A stretch of 64,000 nt of DNA, taken from contig OY986437.1 in assembly GCA_963920525.1 (NCBI GenBank), positions 54,731,830 through 54,795,829 of the forward strand, read 5' to 3'. Source of the stretch: Dichetophora obliterata (lineage: Eukaryota > Arthropoda > Insecta > Diptera > Sciomyzidae). Both the position numbers and the translations under genes were made by a program. Positions 11,322 through 20,946 of the stretch are shown in pieces (within the stretch, counting starts at the first letter, position 1; each line of letters opens with the position of its first letter). The notes below the pieces were generated by a model. It searched no databases. It saw only the letters and a program-made list of their open reading frames with translations, and was not told the origin of the DNA.

Positions 11322-11425
11322 GATACATCGATAGTATCGTCATCGACGATATATCGTTCATAAACATCGATGTTGACATCGTCGGTACATCGGTCTGAAA
11401 AGGAAAAAATCGATATCGTTAGCTC
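11322..11425. repeat. Cluster of ATCGAT palindromes
   Basis: Between 11322 and 11425 the motifs CATCGAT, ATCGTC, TATATCGT, CATCGATG and AATCGATATCG recur six or more times. ATCGAT-type words are the core of DREF sites (TATCGATA) in flies, but the spacing here also resembles a simple palindromic repeat or an element end. No function can be assigned. Confidence 0.4.
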
Positions 11426-12180
11426 ATTTTTAGCCTAATATATTTCGAACGAAAAATTCAACGAACGCGATTTATACTACCTGGTGATTGTATCATGATA
11501 TTTGGGCCTATTCTGCACAATCTGGTATAAAGAAATTCTGTTATGATTCCCATACAAATTTTTGAGCTGTCAAAAATCTGTTACGAGACCAAAATTATTT
11601 TGCACGACAATCTTTTATGAAATCTGTTATAAATCATAGCAGATTTTTCGAACTGCCAAAAAATCTTTTACAAAATCTTTTATTTGGTATTCTGGAAGAT
11701 AAAAATTGCAATACATTTCTGTGTTCGAAGATTGATAACAGGGTGCCATAAAAGATAATTTTTTTGCCACAAAACCCCTTTTTTTAGGTCGGAAGAAAAA
11801 TTAAAAAAAAAAATAAATTTTTCATACAAAATACAGAAATTTTGTCCATTCTTTTTTTTCAAATTTTGTTTTTGTAAATTTTTTTACGTCCAAACTTTTT
11901 AAGAAATTATTCTTTCTTTCATATTTTATAATAGAGTGCAAATAAAAAATGTGTAATCTATAACACTGAAGGTACAGCAAGATTTGTAGGCCATTTTTGC
12001 AACTTTAGAGTCCTATAACTTCTAAACCCTTAGCAAATTGAAAAAATAATACATAAATATGGTAGAAAAATCGTCACAATCTCGGCGTTTGTAAATTAAG
12101 ACTAAGCTGGCTGACTCTTAATCGATTTACTGCGACATCTAGCTTACAGTAGCAACAAATGTATAAAATAGCACAACCAT
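11426..12180. other. Unique-looking AT-rich DNA, no gene
   Basis: Contains loosely repeated AATCTGTTA(C/T)-type words (11515-11680) and long A/T tracts. No coding or transposon-end signal was recognised. Confidence 0.35.
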
Positions 12181-13250
12181 TGCCAGCTTCATGTGCCTAC
12201 GTCGACTACGTTTTGTGGCAGAGAAAGTGGGAGAGAATGAGTGGGACAGAGAGAGAGAGAAGAAGATATGGCAGCAACCGTTTTGAAACCGTCGACGTCG
12301 ACGACATCATTTAACACTTGGAAGTCGGTACGTTCGGTAATAGTGTTGCGCTGTGCATATTGCATGCTATTTCAAGAGTTTTCCCACACAGTATTTCTTA
12401 TCATATTTAACAAGAGTTAATAGTAAAATATTGAATTAAGTGATAGATAAGTTATTGCAAATAAAATGCGTCGAAAAATCTTACTTGCAGTGCATTGAAT
12501 TCTAGTTTAAAGTGAAATTAAATGAGGCCGCCGCATTTTGTGCGGGGTGCTGCGCTGCAACAGCAGCAAATGAAACACGAATACGAATTGAATGTGGAGG
12601 CAAAATCAGCGTGAAGAAAACGATGAAATGATAGAACAATTTAAAATACGGCAGCGTGTCGAAAGATATTTTTTATTAGAAAATCTTACAAAAAATATTG
12701 ATAGTAATAATTGAAATAAGTAAAATATGGTGGAATTTATATAGAAGAAAAATAAGAAGGAAATAAGAAAGTCGCAGTTCGTGGCTCGTGTGTGTATGTG
12801 TGTGTTTCTTTGAGTTCGTGTGAAAAAAGATGCGAGCAAACGTGTTTGCCCCGTGCAATGTGCATGTGTGTAGCTTGTAGTTTTTCCTTTCTTTGCTTTT
12901 GGTTGAATGTGCTCGCTCTGCAGCGCTGTGTGTTAAAAGAGGGAGTGAAAGGCGTGAATGCTCGGCTGACTGTCCAGCCAACTAGCCTAGCTGTGAAATC
13001 GGGGTTCCACTGCAAATTTTCCTCATCATTTCGTCTGAATTGGCCCAAAATTGAAGCAACTGATAACGCGTGCTGGAATATTAAAGGAAAGTGTTGAATG
13101 TCAAAGTGACAGACGGCAGACAAAAACAGCGGCGGCCCAGCAGCAGACTGTCGAAGCAGAGCAGCGCTTGTGCCCGGATATAGTTGCCAACTTTATTAGA
13201 AAAATTCATAGATGTAGCTTCACGATCGTTTTGGGAAGACATCAATAGAT
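12180..13250 (+). promoter_or_regulatory. Candidate promoter and first exon region (possibly of Dp1)
   Basis: This is the only kilobase upstream of the vigilin gene with clearly raised GC content, CpG words (GTCGACGTCGACGAC at about 12290), a GAGAGAGAGAGAAG tract at 12250 suited to GAGA factor, CAGCAGCAG runs and a CA/GT-rich stretch. Overlapping short ORFs on both strands reflect the composition rather than genes. In flies such islands usually mark a promoter and 5' untranslated exon. The link to Dp1 is inference from strand-independent position and the lack of another recognisable gene; transcription start and splice donor could not be fixed. Confidence 0.35.
12522..12614 (+). CDS. Candidate short upstream ORF (30 aa)
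   Basis: ATG at 12522 opens a frame reading MRPPHFVRGAALQQQQ and on to a stop at 12614. It is GC-rich and has a CAG run, unlike the surrounding AT-rich DNA. It could be an upstream ORF in a 5' leader or chance within the GC-rich island. No similarity is recognised. Confidence 0.2.
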   Translation: MRPPHFVRGAALQQQQMKHEYELNVEAKSA

Positions 13251-15274
13251 AACAAAGCAATATTCTTTGGCCGGTTTAAACTATCTGCGACTTCTTTTGC
13301 TACTGTTATATGTACCTAGAATTTCTGGATTCATTTAGTAAAAATAGGAGTGTTCGCAGAAACAAAATCGATAGATAAATATGTCCTTTTGTTTACCAGT
13401 TATTTCCTCTTACGTTATTGTCAAGACAGCCAGATTCTAACATTTTATCAATAATGAGGGAATCATCTTCTACGCTTATCAATCCATCCAACATAATAAT
13501 GTGACTTTTCCAATTAGATACACCCACCGGCCATTACGCTATGAAAAAGATTGCTTTTATGAAATCTCTTTCATTTTGTAAAGAAAATTATACCTTCGTA
13601 GACAACACGTAGATGTATGCTACGTCGAATATGTATTGCTAAATTTCGATTGTAACTTCATCCTGTGGGAAATATATAAATCTGCAATCAGCACCTGGTA
13701 ACTTATTTTTTGGTTACGGGTCGCGGCTTCAAAGTATCAGCCTCAACAGCCGTTAAATTAACTTTGTGAACATTATTTCTCTACAAAAATGTTACAATTT
13801 TCCAAATAGAAGGAAATGAAATGCCGTTCTTAAAGGTGGCTGAATCGTCTTCTCTTCCAAAATATAAAAAAATATTGCAATACTGTTTAAAATACTTCAC
13901 AACTTTTGTTATAAAAACAAATGTTGACTTTTGAGTATATCATATTATAATTAGAATTTATTGCCCGAATCGTGTGAGATTAGGCGCTTATTTTGTAGAG
14001 GGTGTGGACCTTCAATACACTTTGATCTTCTAGGCTATGGTCATTATATTGTGCTTTCGTATAAATTGGGATAATTTATAGAGCTCAGATGTATTTCGTT
14101 TCATGCATACAAATTTACACAAAATAATTATTAATTCGAAATTTCTTATCTGGAAACTTTCATGACAAACTTCCTCTCCCTTCAAAAACCTATCTAAAGA
14201 TAGATTAATCTATGCTTGATTGTTTTTGATTTACCTTTCAATAAACAATAACACTTTGATATGCATACATAAGCAAAAAGTATTTCTTTCACGTTATGAT
14301 TAATCTTGAAGATAATGCTACGAGTTAACTACAGCGAAGAGAAAGTACAAGTTTAAATTTTCTTAGTTACAGAAAAACCGGTTAGTTTCATATATTTGGG
14401 TTTTTTTCAGTCGCTTCCACAAAGAGGACAACATTCCACACTTGTAGCTCAGAATCTTGAAAAAATTAGTCACCATCGTTAATACTGACTTAAAATATAT
14501 TTACTAGTCTTAAGTATAAGTTTCGTTACTCGATCGTCGATTTTTTCTGTCACCTACAAATTTAACTATAGTTTGTTCTTTATGTTTCTATTAACCTAAT
14601 TTATATTCGTTGTAAGCATTAAAACATTTTAAAATATATTAACTTTAATAATTTTAATTTACTTAACTTCTGTTCTTATTTGCTATACCATTATATTTCA
14701 TTCTAAACAGGAATATGGTTTCACTTGTTGGGTCGGTACGCGTAGTAATAAAATAACTATTACTGCGAATAATTTATAAAAAAATCGCCTTGAAAATAGT
14801 TTTCCACTTTTCCGCCAACTTAATATTTTGCCTGTTAAACATTTGTTTTTTTATAAAGTTTTAAAAGTTTTCCCAATAAATCTGGTTACATTAAAACTTA
14901 AGGGGTATGAACAGTGTAAAACTTTTAAAAAAAATGTTTATTTCATAAATTATTAGTTTACACTTTTACAATAAAGGTTAGGTTACAATAAAAGTAACCT
15001 AATGTGATCTAATGTCAATTTAGCAGTGCGTTCTTTCGCTTATTGTTTTAAACAATACTTATAAAAGTGATTATAATAAACGTAACGTAATGTGAGCGGA
15101 ACGTAAAGATCCGTGGAATTTGGATTTATTTTTTACTTTACTTTGCAACAACGTTTTCTTATATTACGTTCCGTCACGATAACAGTTGACAACATTTCGT
15201 TGCTTGACATTACGGCTATTATAATTGGACCTTAAGTATCTCAACAAGTTTCAAGTTAAAATTCAAAGGTAAAT
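13251..15274. other. Probable intronic DNA, no gene
   Basis: Two kilobases of AT-rich, non-repetitive-looking sequence with only short random ORFs. At 14988-15110 there are several copies of AA(C)GTAACGTAATG/TAACCTAATGTG words. No terminal repeats were matched. Confidence 0.35.
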
Positions 15275-15852
15275 GGCCTTATTTTGTAAAACGCATGCAG
15301 TAACCTCACTTGGGGTTTTTTATCTGACAAATCGGCCTTTGTAGTCTAGTGGAGAGTGCGCTAGACTATCAACCCAGAGGTCCCTGGCTCGTTCTTTTTA
15401 CTTTCTTTGTTCTTTCCTACATTTAAGAATTATGGAAAACTAAAAAATCCACAAATAAATTGTGGAAAATGTAGAGTTTAAAGGACAGAACACAACTAAG
15501 GGCTGGAAATGCTTGCCGAGGTTAAGGAATGACACTAGTCTCATTTAACAGCAATTCAAATTGTCTCTCACCGTTGTTTCGCCTGATCAATAATTCACGT
15601 ATGGTTCCAATTAATTCCTCTAAATAATATATCCCTTTCTTTTCAGGTCAAAGATCAAACCTTGTTTGTATAAGGCGCGTGCCTTGGTTCTTTGATTTTT
15701 TTAAAAAAATGTAAAAATATAAAAATATAAAAATTAAATTTCCATATGAATTTGAATAAACGCTCTCTTTCTCACTGAAATTTTCCTTTTAAATATATTG
15801 CCAGATAAAAAAATCTAAGGCAAGTGTTTGCGTTCGTGTTACAAAACAAGGC
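15275..15852. mobile_element. MITE split by a SINE
   Basis: The left end GGCCTTATTTTGTAAAACGC (15275) and the reversed right end GGCCTTGTTTTGTAACACG (ending 15852) are inverted, and similarity continues inward to a TTTTTTATCTG(A/G)CAA word on both sides (about 15318 and 15805). The SINE at 15342-15715 occupies the middle. No clear target duplication was found, so the superfamily is open. Confidence 0.5.
15342..15715 (+). mobile_element. tRNA-derived SINE, copy 1 (same family as 35938-36250)
   Basis: The head reads TTGTAGTCTAGTGGAGAGTG then CGCTAGACTATCAACCCAGA, matching a tRNA D-arm (box A-like TAGTCTAGTGG) and anticodon arm. The box B region GGTCCCTGGCTCG is degenerate. The body (ATTTAAGAATTATGGAAA, CTGGAAATGCTTG, AATTCACGTATGGTTCC) and the tail GGCGC(G/A)TGCCTTGG..TTTGATTTTTT are shared with the copy at 35938-36250 in the same orientation. 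The head looks lysine-tRNA-like. Pol III-type SINE structure is inferred from the tRNA head and the shared full-length body. Confidence 0.72.
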
Positions 15853-16771
15853 CATAAGTATTCGAAAAGAGCACTAAATGCTGTCATGCTATTCGAGCGC
15901 TCTTAACGCTTCCAAACTTTAAACGCCGTTTACTCAAAATCACTTTTTTTTACCTTGTTTACAGCATAACTAAGACATTTTTCGTTCGATCTATTTGATT
16001 CAAAATGGGTTTTGTTAACAAAATGTGCCTCTTCAGTCTGACGTAGCCGTTTTTAATTTTTGTATTTTGTTTTTATAAACAATTTTCTATTGAAAACACG
16101 TGAAAATTATGATTTTTTTCAAATGGTTCTCCATTCTTTCTCAACAATATTTTGAAAATCCCCTACGTCTGGCTATAGCCAATAATATATATTTTGATAA
16201 TCTTTTTCTTTGTTTTCCTGAGTTGATCCATGTGAACGAATTGCTGTCAACGCTACTGATTCCAGATTCAAGAGGTGATATTTTCAAAGGACGATCATTC
16301 AAAAATATACCATTAAAAAACAAAAAATTCAAAATTTAAATGAAAACGTATAAAAGCTATGTAAGACATAAACTTATTTTCACAATAAAAATATTCGTTA
16401 CTCTTAAATGCTGGATTACATGAATAATGTAACAATTACTAGAATTTATAAAAGAGATTTTGAAATCAATCATCAAAAAAGAAAGGATTAAATATAAAAT
16501 CGCCAAAAAAAAAACAGAGGACCTCTTTCGTGTTTACAGGTTTTATATAAATAACAAACGTAAAAACAAAAAAAAAAAAATGCAATACTTCACGACTTCA
16601 CATGAAAAAGAAAAAACTTAAGGGTAGAGGCTAGATCGATCATACACCTCAAAGCCTTTTTCTAAGATAAGACCCTATGGTCAAAAAATAGCTTTTGTGT
16701 ATTCTGGCGATTTGATATTTTTTTAATCATCATTTAGTGTATTATAACCATTACTAATTAACTAAGCGGCT
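15853..16771. other. No gene seen
   Basis: AT-rich sequence upstream of the LINE relic. It may include decayed 5' parts of that element, but no protein similarity was recognised. Confidence 0.35.
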
Positions 16772-17664
16772 AAGTCAGGAGTATCGCAAGGGAGTCACTT
16801 AAGTCCCCTACTTTTTATCCTTTTCATCTATGATGTGATGCATAAACTCAAGTTCTGTAATAGCCTTCTGTATGCAGATGACCTTAAGCTTTTCCATAAA
16901 ATAAGTTGCTCTAATGATTGTGTTCATTTTCTGGAGGACATAAACTCCTTTCTCACTGGTATGTCATAAACCAGCTTGCTCTTAACCTCTCAAAGTGCAA
17001 AGTATTGTCGTTCTCTCGCAGAAACCTCGCAATGTATTATGACTACGTTTACGACTATCGTAGCAGTTTTTCAAGAGTTGATCAGTGCAAGATCTTGGAG
17101 TTTATTTTATTGCCAATTTTATGTTTCATACTCATATAGATTATATTGTTTCAAAAGCCAGCTCTCAGCTGGGATTTTTGAAAATAAATTGTAAATAATT
17201 TTAAGATCCCTTTATATTTAAGACAGTTTTCGTAAGCTTAGTAAGTTCCATCTTAGAGTGCTGAAGTATTGTGTGGAACCCGTTCTACGAAACTTAAAAA
17301 CACCGAATGGAAAATTATAAAAAAACGTTTTACGAGATTTGTCCTACGTAGCTTATACTCTTGGGAAAACATGCCGCCGTACTGGGTACGTTGCCGGTTG
17401 CTCGGTTTTGAAAGTCTTAAACAGAAGAGTTCATGCGGAAATACTCTTCATTAAAGACATAATTGATGGCAAAAGAAACTCTCCTGAATTACTCCTTCTT
17501 ATTCCATTCAAGCCTCGCAATCTTAGGGATTCAATATACTCAATATACTAAATATCATAGAACAAATTATGGCCTTAACGAACCTATATATAGGTGCCTT
17601 TTCAATTGCAATTTGGTAGCGAACCAATAGGATCTTAGCACCGATCGTGATTTGTTTAAGGAAA
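16772..17664 (+). pseudogene. Non-LTR retrotransposon reverse transcriptase pseudogene (Jockey/CR1-like)
   Basis: From 16772 the frame reads SGVSQGSHLSPLLFILFIYD then LLYADDLKLFHKI, the conserved block B and catalytic YADD block of insect LINE reverse transcriptases. Shifted frames continue with LALNLSKCKVLSFSR, then HIDYIVSKASSQLGF, SILEYC..VWNP(F)YET, TRF(V)LRSL, LNRRVHAEILFIKDI and finally RTNYGLNEPIYRCLFN and DRDLFKERF, the usual C-terminal succession. At least five frameshifts and stops break it. A MITE-like insert follows at 17665, and an AATA/AAAT-repeat tail ends near 18130. It is a 5'-truncated dead copy. Confidence 0.82.
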
Positions 17665-17942
17665 GGTTCTAGTAGAAACGTAACATAATTTCAAGGCCCC
17701 GTCAAACATCTAAATCGGTCAAGTCGTTGAAGCGGAATCGTGTACAGCGCGAAAAATAGGTGTTTCGAGAAAAACATTTATATATATTTTTAGGCCGACG
17801 CACTCTCTCGTCTAATACGATATGACTCGAAAAAATAAATAAGATAGGGGAAATATCCTTTTGACTTCATATTTTCAAGATCCTAAGGATGAAAATAAAG
17901 CAAAAAACAAAAACAATTTTCCGTCGATTTCTACTAGAACCT
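17665..17942. mobile_element. Candidate MITE with 15-bp inverted ends inside the LINE 3' end
   Basis: AGGTTCTAGTAGAAA at 17665 and its reverse complement TTTCTACTAGAACCT ending at 17942 are exact inverted repeats. They interrupt the LINE shortly after the end of the recognisable coding region. Flanks (TTAAGGAA and CCCTTAAGAAA) do not give a clean duplication, so boundaries are tentative. Confidence 0.5.
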
Positions 17943-18130
17943 CCCCTTAAGAAACTACTTTTAGAAATTCATAAATTTTCTCAAATATGAATGTAGAAAT
18001 TCCATAGTTTATAAGTTTGTATATAGTAAATAAATCACTTTAATGATGTAGTTTTAACTTAGTTTAAGTTAAATATGTAATCTGTAATAACCCGGTAAAT
18101 GGTAAATAAATAAATAAATAAAAATAAATA
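17943..18130 (+). repeat. LINE 3' end with AAAT-repeat tail
   Basis: The 3' untranslated remainder of the LINE, ending in a run of about seven AATA/AAAT units at 18103-18130. Short tandem tails of this kind are typical 3' termini of several insect LINE clades. Confidence 0.55.
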
Positions 18131-18331
18131 AATTATCTGAAGTTTATATTTTAAAATTGATATACATATAATGCTATCTTAATATTATTATCAAGTTATC
18201 TAATGTATTTTATTCTATATACTCAGTATATTTTTAAATATAAGGAAATAATAGTAATCTTATAATTTTGTTTATTGATAGTATTTAATTTCTCTCTAAA
18301 TATTCTTTCTTGTTTTTTTTTTCTCTTCTAG

Positions 18332-18409
18332 AAAGCACGCCAAGTTTTCAAACTGGATTTTATTACGGTAGCAATAAAATAGGCCGGATTTTTTGGATTT
18401 TACAGTACA
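18332..18409 (+). other. Candidate noncoding 5' exon (possibly of Dp1)
   Basis: A strong polypyrimidine tract ending TTTTTTTTTCTCTTCTAG (AG at 18330-18331) precedes 78 nt of non-repetitive sequence with a mixed base composition. A consensus splice donor GTAAGT lies at 18410. There is no ORF through it and no transposon relation is visible. On the + strand upstream of Dp1 it would serve as an internal 5' untranslated exon. The splice signals are seen; the assignment to Dp1 is inference. Confidence 0.35.
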
Positions 18410-18522
18410 GTAAGTAGTTTTAACACCTCTTATATTCTTTATTAACAAAGAAAATGAAATAATTTACATTTCAGAAAATGCTGTAAAGTTAAATTGTTGC
18501 ATGCTTGTAGTTGGTTTTTCTT

Positions 18523-18527
<5 letters not shown>

Positions 18528-18575
<48 letters not shown>
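18528..18575. repeat. (TC)n microsatellite
   Basis: About 24 uninterrupted CT dinucleotides, i.e. GA repeats on the minus strand. GAGA-factor binding is possible but not shown. Confidence 0.9.
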
Positions 18576-18577
<2 letters not shown>

Positions 18578-19088
18578 ATTTTATTGTGAAAGAAAGGCAA
18601 TTTTTATTTTATTTTAAAAAGCTAACATGCCATTATGGTGGCGCGTAGAACTCTTCGAACTCAAATAAAAGTTAGCAAAACGTGTTCCGCATATTTTTGC
18701 GCTCAGTTTTTTCATGTTTAAATACATGTGTATTTTTTCAATTTCTGTCGTTGGTTCAATAAATATCGCTACTGTCGTCGTCACTTGTTTTGGGGTGAGC
18801 TTCTCTGTTCTCTACTCAAAAAAAAAAAAAAAGAGAATGAACGCACGATTGATCGGATATTTCTCTCTTAATATGCCCTATATACAGACCTGTTATCGCT
18901 TTTTCTTTCTTTCTATAAGAATTTAAGTTTTTGAATTAAAAAAAGAACCGAACTTACCTGTGTCATGATAATGGTAATGGTAGAGAACGGCCACACATAC
19001 TTTAACTTCTACTTTGTCTTCATAGTTGTCTGAAATTGCTTTTCAAGTAAAATTTCAGTATTGCTACATGTCGTGTTGTTCATGCGTC
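18576..19088. other. Intronic DNA, no gene
   Basis: Contains a 14-nt A run at about 18819 and short random ORFs only. Confidence 0.35.
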
Positions 19089-19402
19089 ATTAAGTTAAGA
19101 ACAATTTTACCAATTAGCGTTTTAAAATAAACGTTGCAATGAGCCTTAATCTAAATTGCATATTTGTGATATATAGGGAAATCTTTGGGGAAGTTTGAAA
19201 AATTGTGCTGAGTTATGGTTTGGTTGAAAAACCTTTAGGAATGATATTAAGTTAAGAACAATTTTACCAATTAGCGTTTTAATACAAACGTTGCAATGAG
19301 CCTTTACATAAATTGTTTATTTATGATTTATAGGGAAATCTTTGGGGAAGTTTTAAGAATTGTGTTGAGTTGTGGTTTGGATGAAAAGCCTTTGGGAATG
19401 AT
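19089..19402. repeat. Tandem duplication, two 157-bp units
   Basis: ATTAAGTTAAGAACAATTTT starts both units, at 19089 and 19246. The units stay aligned through GGGAAATCTTTGGGGAAGTT to AATGATA at a constant 157-bp offset, with about 10 percent mismatches. It is a local duplication. Confidence 0.85.
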
Positions 19403-20938
19403 AACAATGAAGGTTTGATGAAAAGTGACGAAAGAGATCCGCGAATTTTTCAAATTTGAAGTTTCCTTTCGGCGCAAAGTGTTGCGACTCCATACAAATG
19501 ATGGGCAAAACTGGAATAGTCGCCCGAATGAAATTAGATTTCATAAACGACTTCGGGTTTTTTGCAAACCTTAGTTTTTTTTTAAATAAAAATTTTTCAG
19601 CGATTTCAAATGACCTAAAGATTTGACATATGATTGGTTTTAGACAATCTCGGATGTGTTCAAAGACTTTTAAAGGTCAAACACTTATTTTAAGTGAGAA
19701 TTTGACCCTGACAATGGAAAGAGTGCAGAATCTTACAATCGAATAAACACTTGAACTTAGGATTTATGTAAAAAGTCAATGTTATTTTAAAGCCAATATG
19801 AAAATTAATTGAAAAATTTAAATCTCTAGTATGCGGCTTTGCCAGTTACATAACAACATAAAGATACATAATAAAACTTCAATTAAATTTAATTAAAAAC
19901 TATTATAGTATTCGAAAATGTAAAATAGTAACTTTAAAAAAGAAGATGCGGATTTTGTTTTTAGGAAAAGAAAAGCAATAAATGAGGTTAAGAGAAAGCT
20001 ATGAAAAGTACTCGAAAATTTAATGCTTAGATTTATTCTAATTAGAGTCAGTTTAAATACTATAAGGCAGTGAATTCCACGAGTTGAAACTGACGAAAAA
20101 CAATCTTCTGAAGTTAGGGTTGTCAGTTCGCTGGGGCTCGCCGGATTGTCCAGGGTTTTGTCTTTATGTTCCGGATTTTGTGCAAAAGATAAAAAACGCA
20201 CTTAAAACCTCAAACGATATCAATTGAAATTTATGTAATTTTTCCTTGTTTAAAAAAAAATTTATTTGAAAGAGCTATGGGATTTCATAAGTCAAGGAAT
20301 ATCCAATACGCAAGAAGTTAATGCAGATGAAAAATAAATGAAGGCATTTCAGAAGCCTACTTATACTTCATTCACAATGTTATGCTTGAATATTATGCTG
20401 TAATTCTAGCTCTTGAATGCAATGATTGCACAAACTGCTAACAAATAAATTGGATTTTTATCACATTTTCATGCTGATAAATTTTTTAAAAATGTAGTAA
20501 ATTATTTGAAAGACCGTTCATTATAACTACCTAGAAGATTTACTTCTAATAAAAATATCCATCTAAAAGCACTGCAATTTTAAAAAAATGGTCAAAAACA
20601 TTTATTGTGTAAATACTATATAATACATAGAGACAAAAAACAATAGTCCTCTTCTACTTCTTCTCCTTCTTCTCCTAATCGCGGTATCAAAATTTGGTAT
20701 CAAAACTGCGTTTGGGACGAAATTTTATAAAGTTCAGGGAAATCATTCATAATACACAAATTAATGCTCCGATTGATACCAAATTCCACGAATTAGAGTC
20801 CCATTTATTATTTCTCACTTAACAAAATTTCAAACAAAAAGCTACCAGCATTTAGTCTAGAGCGCCAAAAGAAAAAATACCTATGATGGGTAAAATTTCA
20901 CCCCATCCGGCTGGAATGGGCTAATAATTTTAGTATAG
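19403..20938. other. Intronic DNA, no gene
   Basis: AT-rich. ORFs of 60-100 codons, such as 19893-20201 on the minus strand, are low-complexity S/F/L-rich and look like chance frames. No repeat family was recognised. Confidence 0.35.
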
Positions 20939-20946
20939 GTTGTAAC

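Noticed and set aside
12737..13123. 128-codon minus-strand ORF and overlapping plus-strand ORFs
   Set aside because: They overlap on both strands in a GT/CA-rich stretch, have H/T/S-rich low-complexity composition and no known motif; by-products of composition.
19893..20201. 102-codon minus ORF rich in Ser, Phe and Leu
   Set aside because: Composition follows AT-rich DNA; no domain or start context.
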